NCBI GenBank assembly: GCA_964292695.1
Contig: CAXYWB010000104.1
Coordinates: 1 to 7,989, forward strand
Length of the DNA: 7,989 nucleotides
Origin: UPXZ01 sp018055865
GTDB taxonomy: Bacteria > Bacteroidota > Bacteroidia > Bacteroidales > Paludibacteraceae
Direction of reading: 5' to 3'
The translations under genes and the position numbers were made by a program. This document shows, piece by piece, positions 1-6,702 of the stretch (its first letter is position 1; every line of letters starts with the position of its first letter). The notes beneath the pieces were generated by a model. That model did not search any database. It saw only the letters and a program-made list of their open reading frames with translations, and was not told the DNA's origin.

Positions 1-18
1 TGTATAAGTTGTAATCAA

Positions 19-2391
19 ATGAAAAATACATTTCAAATCATACCAATAGTATTAGTTGTTTTGTCATCTACAGTTTACGGTTTCGTTTGGAAATCCGCTC
101 AGGATCAACGTATTGTTGTTAGTAATTCCGAAGAACAGGTTGTAAAAACAGCATTGGAAATGTATTCGCAGGATTACGCCAATGTGTTTGACGGAAAAGT
201 CATAGTGAATGAAACAAACGGAAATGTGTTTGTTGGTACAATCGGGAAAAACTCTCCGGCCGAAAAACTGCTCGAGCCTGGTCAGATAAAATTGCTTGCC
301 GAAAGGAAGGAAGGCTTTATTGTTGCAGTGAAAGGAAAAAATCTGGTAGTACTGGGTAGCGACAAGCGGGGAACTGCCTACGGAATACTGGAATTATCCC
401 GCCTTATCGGAGTTTCACCCTGGGAATGGTGGGCGGACGCTACGCCTGCGAAAAAGAAAAAATTGACGTTGAAGAAGAACTTTTTCACCCTTCAATCGCC
501 CTCTGTCACATACAGAGGTATCTTTATCAACGATGAGGATTGGGGTTTGATGCCCTGGAGCAGTAAAAACTACGAAAAAACAGATGTGAAAGGTCGAATT
601 GGTCCCAAAACGCATGCACGGATTTTTGAATTATTGCTGCGATTGCGGGCAAATGCCTTCTGGCCGGCCATGCACGAATGTTCTGAGGCATTTTATCTCA
701 CTCCTGGTAATAAGGAAATGGCTGACAAATATGCCATCTCAATTGGAACTTCACACTGCGAACCCATGTTGCGAAATACGAATGCCGAATGGAAAATTGC
801 GGGAGAAGGCAGCTACGATTATGTTCATAACCGGGATAAAGTGGTTGGATTTTGGGAAGAGAGAGTGAAAGAAACGGCAGGCTCTGATGGCATTTATACG
901 CTGGGTATTCGTGGTGTACACGATAGCCAAATGCTGGGTGCCAAAACCGTAAAAGAGCAAAAAGATGCAATTACCAACATTTTTGTGGATCAACGGGAGT
1001 TGATAAAACAATATGTAAACCCCGATTTGGAAAAAGTGCCGCAGGTTTTTATCCCCTACAAAGAGGTGCTGGATGTTTACAACGCCGGTCTGGATGTGCC
1101 CGAAGAGGTAACGCTGATGTGGACGGATGATAATTACGGCTATATCCGCCATTTTCCCAACGAAAAGGAACGTGCCCGCAAAGGCGGAAATGGCGTCTAT
1201 TATCACGTTTCGTACTGGGGACGACCACACGATTACCTGTGGCTTTCCACCATGCATCCCGCACTTATTTACACCCAGATGAAAATGGCTTACGACAAAG
1301 GAGCACGCGAAATGTGGATTTTAAACGTGGGCGACATCAAACCGGCAGAATATGAAATCGAATTGTTTCTGGATATGGCCTGGGATTTTAACGCCATTGA
1401 AAACAGCGAAGCAGGTTTGAATAAGCATCTATCCGACTGGCTTGAAAGGGAATTCGGAAAAAAACAGGTTAAGAAATTGCTGGAAATTAAAAATGAATAT
1501 TACCGCCTGGCATACATCCGCAAACCCGAACACATGGGTAATACACGCACAGAGGAAAAGGACCCGATACACAATATACTGAAAGATATGTACTGGACGG
1601 AAGAAGAAGTGCAGACAAGACTGCAGGAATACATTGCCCTTGAAAATCGGGTGCATGTGATTTCAAAGAAAATCCCGGCTCAGAAAAGAGAGAGTTGGTT
1701 CCAACTGGTGGAATATCCGGTAAAAGGTGCTGCTGAAATGAACAAAAAACACCTCTTTGCGCAGTTAGCCCGCCACGGGAAAGCCGATTGGAACAAAAGC
1801 GACGATGCGCATCGGGCAATTGCAGAACTGACAAAAACATACAATTCGTTGAACGGAGGAAAATGGAACCTGATGATGGAAGCACAACCCCGAAAACTAC
1901 CAGTCTTTGGGCTTATGCCCCGTATCGATGCAACGTCGCCGATGCAACCAAATGAAACACCGCTTTTCTTGTTCAATGGAGCTGATTATACAAACTTTGA
2001 AGGAGAGAAACCAATCGGACACGGACTTGGTTATGCCCGGAAAGCGGTGAACATTGCCAAAAACAGTTCAATAAACTACGAATTTACCACATCCAACCTG
2101 GATTCTGTCTGGATTGAAGTGGCACTCGCTCCCAATCTTCCTGTGGAAGGAAACAGCATCCGATACGGGATTTCTATGGACGGAGAAGCGATAAAAGCAG
2201 TAGAGTACAAAACTGTTGGACGTAGCGAAGAATGGAAAAACAATGTGCTGACCAACCAGGCCATTCGGATTACCGGCCACAAATTATCAAACAACAAAAA
2301 ACACACACTGACGATTTCGGCACTTGACGAGGGTGTTACAGTGGATCAGATAAAAATCTGGAATAATAAAATAAAAATAAACAGAAGATGA
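19..2391 (+). CDS. GH115 family alpha-glucuronidase, secreted (periplasmic)
   Basis: This 790-residue protein matches glycoside hydrolase family 115, exo-enzymes that remove alpha-1,2-linked (4-O-methyl-)glucuronic acid from xylan side chains; some members act on arabinogalactan. Residues 1-21 are a Sec signal peptide (hydrophobic IIPIVLVVLSS, likely cut after VYG) with no lipobox cysteine. Residues about 30-150 resemble the GH67/GH115 N-terminal domain and end in the typical SPWEWWAD. The barrel carries family hallmarks: RGIFINDEDWG (166-176), GTSHCEPM (243-250), RGVHDS (298-303), MWTDDNYGY (367-375) and HVSYWG (396-401). Residues about 650-785 form the C-terminal beta-sandwich of the family. 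The length is normal and nothing is missing. I cannot assign the catalytic acid from sequence alone. The ATG at 19 is chosen because the signal peptide begins there. Its TGA overlaps the ATG of the GH2 gene, indicating an operon. The family call is firm; the substrate is inferred. Confidence 0.93.
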   Translation: MKNTFQIIPIVLVVLSSTVYGFVWKSAQDQRIVVSNSEEQVVKTALEMYSQDYANVFDGKVIVNETNGNVFVGTIGKNSPAEKLLEPGQIKLLAERKEGFIVAVKGKNLVVLGSDKRGTAYGILELSRLIGVSPWEWWADATPAKKKKLTLKKNFFTLQSPSVTYRGIFINDEDWGLMPWSSKNYEKTDVKGRIGPKTHARIFELLLRLRANAFWPAMHECSEAFYLTPGNKEMADKYAISIGTSHCEPMLRNTNAEWKIAGEGSYDYVHNRDKVVGFWEERVKETAGSDGIYTLGIRGVHDSQMLGAKTVKEQKDAITNIFVDQRELIKQYVNPDLEKVPQVFIPYKEVLDVYNAGLDVPEEVTLMWTDDNYGYIRHFPNEKERARKGGNGVYYHVSYWGRPHDYLWLSTMHPALIYTQMKMAYDKGAREMWILNVGDIKPAEYEIELFLDMAWDFNAIENSEAGLNKHLSDWLEREFGKKQVKKLLEIKNEYYRLAYIRKPEHMGNTRTEEKDPIHNILKDMYWTEEEVQTRLQEYIALENRVHVISKKIPAQKRESWFQLVEYPVKGAAEMNKKHLFAQLARHGKADWNKSDDAHRAIAELTKTYNSLNGGKWNLMMEAQPRKLPVFGLMPRIDATSPMQPNETPLFLFNGADYTNFEGEKPIGHGLGYARKAVNIAKNSSINYEFTTSNLDSVWIEVALAPNLPVEGNSIRYGISMDGEAIKAVEYKTVGRSEEWKNNVLTNQAIRITGHKLSNNKKHTLTISALDEGVTVDQIKIWNNKIKINRR

Positions 2392-4700
2392 GAAAAACAC
2401 TATTTATCCTTTTGACAGCAGTATTTTGCTTCAATCTCTCTGCCCAAAATGGGAGAACAGTAATCAGTATGGACAAAGACTGGCGTTTCAAAACCGGAAC
2501 TTTTCAGGAAGCCATAAGTCCTTCTTTCAATGATGCTGAATGGCGTCAACTCGATGTGCCCCACGATTGGAGCATCGAAGGCAAGTACAACAAATACAAC
2601 AAAACCGGACGTGGTGGAGGCTATCTCCCCGCAGGCGATGGTTGGTACCGGAAAATATTCAGCATTCCGTCTTCGGAAAAATCGAAAAAAGTGCTGATTC
2701 AGTTTGACGGCGTGATGGCTAACAGCGAAATTTATATCAACGGGACGCTGCTCGGCAAACAGCCATACGGCTACACCTCTTTCGAATACGATATGACCGG
2801 AAACATCCTTTTCGGAGAAAATGAAAAAAATGTACTGGTTGTCAGGGCAAATAACATCCCGCAGCCGGCTTCACGCTGGTACACCGGTGCAGGCATCTAT
2901 CGCCACGTGCGCATGATCATCAAAAATCCGGTTCACATTGCGCATTGGGGCGTTTTTGTCACCACACCCGAAGTCAATTCAGCAAAAGCTTCAGTAAAAG
3001 CCAATATTCACCTGGAAAATAAGACCGAAAAAATCAGAACTCTTACCGTAAAATCTACGGTGGTGGATAAAGATGGAAAGGAAATTAAATCAGCTTCTGT
3101 TACTAAAAAGATTCCGGCTGGTTCATCGCTGATATTCGACCAAATAATACCGGTTGCAAAACCAATGCTTTGGAGTACCGAAAATCCCGATTTATACACA
3201 CTGGTTACCCGCGTAATGGAAGGTAAAACAGTGCTGGATAACGAAACGAACACGTTCGGCATCCGGAGCATCCGCTACGATGCGGCAAAGGGCTTTTTCC
3301 TCAACGAAAAACCAATGAAGATGTACGGAGCCTGCCTGCATCACGATGGGGGCGGGGTAGGAGCTGCAGTACCGCTCGGCGTGTGGGAATACCGGTTCAG
3401 CAAACTGAAAGAAGCCGGTATCAATGCCATCCGTACTGCTCATAATCCGATGGCACCGGAGTTTTATGATTTATGCGACCGGATGGGAATGCTGGTGATG
3501 AACGAAAATTTTGATACCTGGGAATACCGGAAAAATCCCTACGATTACCACCTTTATTTCAACGATTGGTGGGAAAAAGACCTGACCGCAATGATTAAGC
3601 GCGACCGGAATCACCCTTCGGTGGTACTTTATAGTGTCGGAAACGAAATTCGTGATAACCTGAACAACGAAGACGGTTTTAGAAAATATAAGATGCAACA
3701 GGATTTAATTCACGTGCTTGATCCTACACGCCCGGTTACAATGGCGCTGTTCCGTCCCAATGTTTCAGGCGTTTACAACAACGGATTTGCCGACAGAATG
3801 GACATCGTAGGGCAGAACTACCGTCCGGCAGAACTGCTGGCGGCTCATGCCCAGAATCCGAAACGCAAAGTAATTGGCACCGAAAATGTGCACGATACAG
3901 AAACCTACGTGGCACTGCGCGACAATGAGTTTATGATGGGACAGTTCCTGTGGGCGGGATTTGATTATCTGGGGGAAGCGCTGTGGCCTCAGATTGCATT
4001 TGCCGAAGGTTTGTTTGACAAAGCGGGAGGCTGGAAACGGAACGGGTTGCTCCGCAAAGTGTGGTGGGGTGGTAAACCGGCCGTTTCTGTAATCCGTCGG
4101 GCGGATAATGCCGGGCGCGGCGAGTGGGTGCACGACTGGACACCGATGGACCCGATTACATACGAAGAAGCGTATGTGGAAGTGTTCTGCAATGCCGAAG
4201 AAGTGGAATTGTTTGTAAATAACGTGTCGCAGGGCGTACGCAAAGTTTCTAAAAACCACGAACCTATCCGGATGAACATCAACTTCTTCAAAGGTGAACT
4301 GCGTGCTGAAGCCAGAACCAACGGAAAAGTTGTTGCTACCGAAGTGCATAAAACAGCGGGTTACCCGGCCAAAATAATGTTAGTACCACATAAAACGGTA
4401 ATAGCCAACAACGGAGAAGACGTTTCGTATGTAAAAGCAGTAGTGACGGATGAAAACGGTGAACGGGTTCCCGATGCCGATCACCTGATAGAATTTACCG
4501 TTGAAGGAGCAGGTAAAATCATTGCAACAGACAGCGGCGATGTTCTCAGCCATCAATCCTCCAAAACAAACGAACGAAGTGCATATTACGGTGAATGTTT
4601 TGCCATCGTGAAAGCCGCTCAGGACAAAGGAACCATCAAAATTACGGCAAAAGCCGAAGGTATTGAAGGGGTGTATGAAGCTGTAGTGGAGGTGAAGTGA
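2388..4700 (+). CDS. GH2 family beta-galactosidase/beta-glucuronidase-like enzyme with DUF4982 and C5-type tail
   Basis: This 770-residue protein belongs to glycoside hydrolase family 2, retaining enzymes that remove beta-linked galactose, glucuronate or related sugars. Residues 1-19 form a Sec signal peptide ending in LSA-Q, so periplasmic action is expected. The order is a jelly-roll sugar-binding domain (about 28-180, with DVPHDWSIEG and RWYTGAGIYRHV), an Ig-like domain (about 185-295), and a TIM barrel (about 300-575, with RTAHNPMAPEFYD). The acid/base is read as E420 in SVGNEI and the nucleophile as E499 in IGTENVHD, 79 residues apart as expected for GH2. QFLWAGFDYLGEA follows. A DUF4982 module (about 580-658) and a GH2 C-terminal Ig-like module (659-770, with ATDSGD and CFAIVKA) complete the architecture known from Bacteroidota GH2 enzymes. 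Both catalytic glutamates are present, so it is probably active. It is translationally coupled to the GH115 gene by an ATGA overlap. Exact sugar specificity cannot be read. Confidence 0.93.
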   Translation: MRKTLFILLTAVFCFNLSAQNGRTVISMDKDWRFKTGTFQEAISPSFNDAEWRQLDVPHDWSIEGKYNKYNKTGRGGGYLPAGDGWYRKIFSIPSSEKSKKVLIQFDGVMANSEIYINGTLLGKQPYGYTSFEYDMTGNILFGENEKNVLVVRANNIPQPASRWYTGAGIYRHVRMIIKNPVHIAHWGVFVTTPEVNSAKASVKANIHLENKTEKIRTLTVKSTVVDKDGKEIKSASVTKKIPAGSSLIFDQIIPVAKPMLWSTENPDLYTLVTRVMEGKTVLDNETNTFGIRSIRYDAAKGFFLNEKPMKMYGACLHHDGGGVGAAVPLGVWEYRFSKLKEAGINAIRTAHNPMAPEFYDLCDRMGMLVMNENFDTWEYRKNPYDYHLYFNDWWEKDLTAMIKRDRNHPSVVLYSVGNEIRDNLNNEDGFRKYKMQQDLIHVLDPTRPVTMALFRPNVSGVYNNGFADRMDIVGQNYRPAELLAAHAQNPKRKVIGTENVHDTETYVALRDNEFMMGQFLWAGFDYLGEALWPQIAFAEGLFDKAGGWKRNGLLRKVWWGGKPAVSVIRRADNAGRGEWVHDWTPMDPITYEEAYVEVFCNAEEVELFVNNVSQGVRKVSKNHEPIRMNINFFKGELRAEARTNGKVVATEVHKTAGYPAKIMLVPHKTVIANNGEDVSYVKAVVTDENGERVPDADHLIEFTVEGAGKIIATDSGDVLSHQSSKTNERSAYYGECFAIVKAAQDKGTIKITAKAEGIEGVYEAVVEVK

Positions 4701-4724
4701 ACCCCTAATCCCCTGAAGGGGACT
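4701..4724 (-). repeat. C/G-run palindromic repeat, copy 1 (reverse orientation)
   Basis: Read on the minus strand this gives CCCCTTCAGGGGATTAGGGG, the same repeat as at 5041-5062 (18 of 22 aligned bases identical). It starts directly after the GH2 stop codon. TCCCC-TGAA-GGGGA (4709-4722) can form a 5-bp hairpin with a 4-base loop. It has no downstream T-run, so it is not a classical intrinsic terminator, though it might slow or end transcription. Repeats of this form are common between genes in many Bacteroidota genomes. Confidence 0.75.
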
Positions 4725-4932
4725 TAAGAGTGGTTTGCCGGAGAATTTCCATTGATTGACTGCATGATAAAATGGAAGATTTAAGAAGATTGAACTATCA
4801 AATTATAAAGTGAGAAAATGTCAATAATTTGACAAACTCCAAAGTCCCCAAAGTCCTCTATGAGATGGGTAATTTACGATGATAATCAAGCTAATTAAAC
4901 TATAAAAATCAAGTCTCAGATACTTGTAACAC

Positions 4933-4942
4933 CTTTCGAAAG
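4933..4942. promoter_or_regulatory. Perfect 10-bp palindrome, possible operator half of a pair
   Basis: CTTTCGAAAG is a perfect dyad centred between 4937 and 4938. A related dyad, TTTCATGAAA, is centred 18 bp downstream. Both share TTTC/GAAA arms and lie upstream of the candidate -7 box, so they could be binding sites for a dimeric regulator. Short AT-rich palindromes can also arise by chance and the regulator is unknown. Confidence 0.3.
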
Positions 4943-4950
4943 TTAAATCA

Positions 4951-4960
4951 TTTCATGAAA
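4951..4960. promoter_or_regulatory. Perfect 10-bp palindrome, possible operator
   Basis: TTTCATGAAA is a perfect dyad. It ends 19 bp before the candidate -7 box at 4980-4987, close to where the -33 element of a Bacteroidota promoter would lie. A protein bound here could affect sigma-factor access. This is inferred from position and symmetry only. Confidence 0.3.
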
Positions 4961-4979
4961 CACACATGTCCAAGTAAAA

Positions 4980-4987
4980 TATTTTTG
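4980..4987 (+). promoter_or_regulatory. Candidate Bacteroidota -7 promoter box for the PL9 gene
   Basis: TATTTTTG fits the Bacteroidota -7 consensus TAnnTTTG exactly. It lies about 98 bases before the PL9 ATG, which would give a leader of roughly 90 nt containing repeat copy 2. No clear TTTG -33 element is seen; the nearest T-run (TTTC at 4951-4954) is spaced too far away. The call therefore rests on one box. Confidence 0.4.
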
Positions 4988-5040
4988 ACACACACGGGCA
5001 TGATTAAAAAACTTACAACAAATGATAGACGCTCAATATT

Positions 5041-5062
5041 CCCCCTTTAGGGGGTTAGGGGG
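5041..5062 (+). repeat. C/G-run palindromic repeat, copy 2 (forward orientation)
   Basis: The sequence is CCCCC-TTTA-GGGGG followed by TTA-GGGGG. The first part folds into a 5-bp all-G:C hairpin (5041-5045 with 5050-5054), and the third run could compete for the same C-run. It ends 22 bases before the PL9 start codon, so it would lie in the mRNA leader if transcription starts near 4994. It is the inverted partner of the copy at 4701-4724. Confidence 0.78.
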
Positions 5063-5084
5063 CAGATATATAAATTATAAACAG

Positions 5085-6695
5085 ATGAAAAAACTGTTTC
5101 TCCTCATATTCATTTTTGTTTTGTCAAACACTATCTTTGCCAAAACATACTACATCGCTCCCGATGGAAATGACGCCTCCGGCAATGGTTCCGTTACAGC
5201 TCCCTACGCCACATTTATGAAGGCACAGCAGGTGGTAATGGCTGGTGATACAGTGTTTGCACGGGGAGGAACCTACTATCTGAAAGAATCGGATATCACG
5301 CATACCGTTTCGCTCGGACCGTACAAAATTGTCAACTATTTCAACAAAAGCGGTTCAACAGTTTCCAAACGGATTTATTACTGGGCTTATCCGGGCGAAA
5401 AGCCTGTTTTCGATTTCTCGGCCGTAAAGCCGGCAGGTCATCGGGTTACTGCGTTTTTTACCACTGCTTCATTCATCCATTTCAAAGGGTTGGAAGTGAT
5501 TGGTGTTCAGGTGACTATCACAACGCACACGCAATCCGAATGTTTCCGGAATCAGGGAAGTAACAATATCTATGAACAACTCAGTATGCACGATGGCATG
5601 GCCAACGGCTTCTATCTGCAAAGCGGCTCCAACAACCTGGTGCTCAACTGTGATGCTTACCGTAACTGGGACAATGTTTCCGAAGATAAAAAGGGAGGCA
5701 ATGTGGATGGATTTGGTTTTCATCCCGGCAAAGGTTCTGCAGGAAATAAAATCAGCGGGTGCCGTGCGTGGTTCAACAGCGACGACGGTTACGACTGCAT
5801 CAATGCTTCGGAGTCTGTGTTGTTTGAAAATTGCTGGGCGTTCTACAACGGTTACAGTACTTCATTTGCAAGTCTTGCGAATGGTACCGGATTTAAGATT
5901 GGCGGATATGGTCAGGCGCCGGCAGTATCAAAACTGCCCAATCCGATTCCGGCTTTTACAGTCCGGTTTTGCCTGGCATTCAGGAACAAAGCCAATGGAT
6001 TTTATGCCAACCATCACGTCGAAACCGGCAATTATTTCTACAACAATTCTGCTTACAGGAATGCAATCAACTACAATATGCTGAGCCAGAAAATCACAAA
6101 AAGTACCAAAACCGGTAACGATACCACCCTGGACTGCCCGGGAATTAGACACATACTGCACAACAACCTCTCGTATCGGTATTCCTCACAGAAGGATACG
6201 TCCAACATTGGCACATCCACTAATACGTACAACTCGTTTTCACCAAACAGCGGTGTAACCGTCAATAGCACTGATTTTACAGGTTTGGTTGAGGCTGAAC
6301 TGGTTGCCCCGAGAAATCCCGACGGAAGCTTGCCGGATATCAGCTTTATGAAACTGAGTGCAACCAGCGATCTGATTGATAAAGGGAAAAATCTGGGCTT
6401 TCCGTTCAGTGGAACTGCTCCTGATTTAGGAGCCTTTGAGTACCAACCTCAAACACCGTTGGAATCTGTTTCTGAAAATAAACTTACTTTTTATCCCAAT
6501 CCGGTCAGGGAAAGGCTGACTTTTACTGATAATACGATTAAAAATATTGAAATCTTCAACATGGAAGGAAAATGCATGCTGAATCTGAATGTTACGCATT
6601 CGATTGATTTATCTTTTCTGCCCCGCGGCATCTATATGGTCAGGATTAAAACAGAGAATGAAAAAATGATTGTTTCGAAATTCGTGAAACTGTAA
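5085..6695 (+). CDS. PL9-type polysaccharide lyase (pectate/rhamnogalacturonan lyase family), T9SS-secreted
   Basis: This 536-residue protein is a predicted right-handed beta-helix lyase of family PL9, which cleaves polygalacturonate or rhamnogalacturonan I by calcium-dependent beta-elimination. The signal peptide is residues 1-19 (cut after IFA). The N-terminus KTYYIAPDGNDASGNG and AGDTVFARGGTYY are typical of these lyases. Family calcium ligands are visible as D208 (NVDGF) and D233, D234 and D237 (NSDDGYD). The lysine proposed as catalytic base is K271 (GTGFKIGG). These match the arrangement I recall for Pel9A (Asp209, 233, 234, 237 and Lys273). The helix ends with TAPDLGAFEY. Residues about 465-536 are a type IX sorting tail (FYPNP at 469-473, ending in SKFVKL), so it is exported to the surface or medium. 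ATG 5085 is chosen over an in-frame ATG at 5022 because the signal peptide starts there and the extension would translate the palindromic repeat. The next gene follows after 7 bp. Backbone specificity is unresolved. Confidence 0.87.
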   Translation: MKKLFLLIFIFVLSNTIFAKTYYIAPDGNDASGNGSVTAPYATFMKAQQVVMAGDTVFARGGTYYLKESDITHTVSLGPYKIVNYFNKSGSTVSKRIYYWAYPGEKPVFDFSAVKPAGHRVTAFFTTASFIHFKGLEVIGVQVTITTHTQSECFRNQGSNNIYEQLSMHDGMANGFYLQSGSNNLVLNCDAYRNWDNVSEDKKGGNVDGFGFHPGKGSAGNKISGCRAWFNSDDGYDCINASESVLFENCWAFYNGYSTSFASLANGTGFKIGGYGQAPAVSKLPNPIPAFTVRFCLAFRNKANGFYANHHVETGNYFYNNSAYRNAINYNMLSQKITKSTKTGNDTTLDCPGIRHILHNNLSYRYSSQKDTSNIGTSTNTYNSFSPNSGVTVNSTDFTGLVEAELVAPRNPDGSLPDISFMKLSATSDLIDKGKNLGFPFSGTAPDLGAFEYQPQTPLESVSENKLTFYPNPVRERLTFTDNTIKNIEIFNMEGKCMLNLNVTHSIDLSFLPRGIYMVRIKTENEKMIVSKFVKL

Positions 6696-6702
6696 ATTTT
6701 CC

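Larger units (their letters stand above)
4701..5084. other. Non-coding intergenic region between the GH2 and PL9 genes
   Basis: This 384-bp gap is AT-rich, has no convincing coding frame on either strand, and has no recognisable tRNA or other RNA gene. It is bounded at both ends by inversely oriented copies of a C-run/G-run palindromic repeat. It contains two 10-bp perfect palindromes and a candidate Bacteroidota promoter box in its right half. The left half (about 4725-4900) shows nothing I can identify. The gap breaks what is otherwise a tightly packed gene series (4-bp overlap before it, 7-bp gap after it), so a transcription boundary here is likely. Confidence 0.8.

Noticed and set aside
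1..18. Possible 3' end of an upstream gene (TAA at 12-14 reading ...Tyr-Lys-Leu-stop)
   Set aside because: Only three codons are visible, and stop codons occur in two frames here by chance, so a gene end cannot be supported.
751..1257. 168-codon open frame on the minus strand
   Set aside because: It is antisense to the conserved barrel of the GH115 gene and has no family motif.
3765..4349. 194-codon open frame on the minus strand
   Set aside because: It lies wholly inside the well-supported GH2 gene on the opposite strand and shows no recognisable domain; it is a shadow frame.
4709..4722. Intrinsic terminator after the GH2 gene
   Set aside because: The hairpin exists, but the stem is only 5 bp and no T-run follows; it is explained by the dispersed repeat.
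4838..4869. Possible third, decayed copy of the C/G palindromic repeat (AGTCCCCAAAG... GATGGGT)
   Set aside because: Only short C and G runs match; the spacing and the central AGGGG-TTAGGGG part are absent.
4910..4926. Small inverted repeat CAAGT-7 nt-ACTTG
   Set aside because: A 5-bp mixed stem with no T-run is too weak to call a terminator or operator.
5022..5084. In-frame upstream ATG at 5022 that would lengthen the PL9 protein by 21 residues
   Set aside because: The extension would translate through the palindromic repeat and would bury the clear Sec signal peptide that begins at 5085.
5572..6084. 170-codon open frame on the plus strand in another frame
   Set aside because: It overlaps the catalytic region of the PL9 gene; its Thr/Ser/Met-rich composition is what an out-of-frame reading gives.
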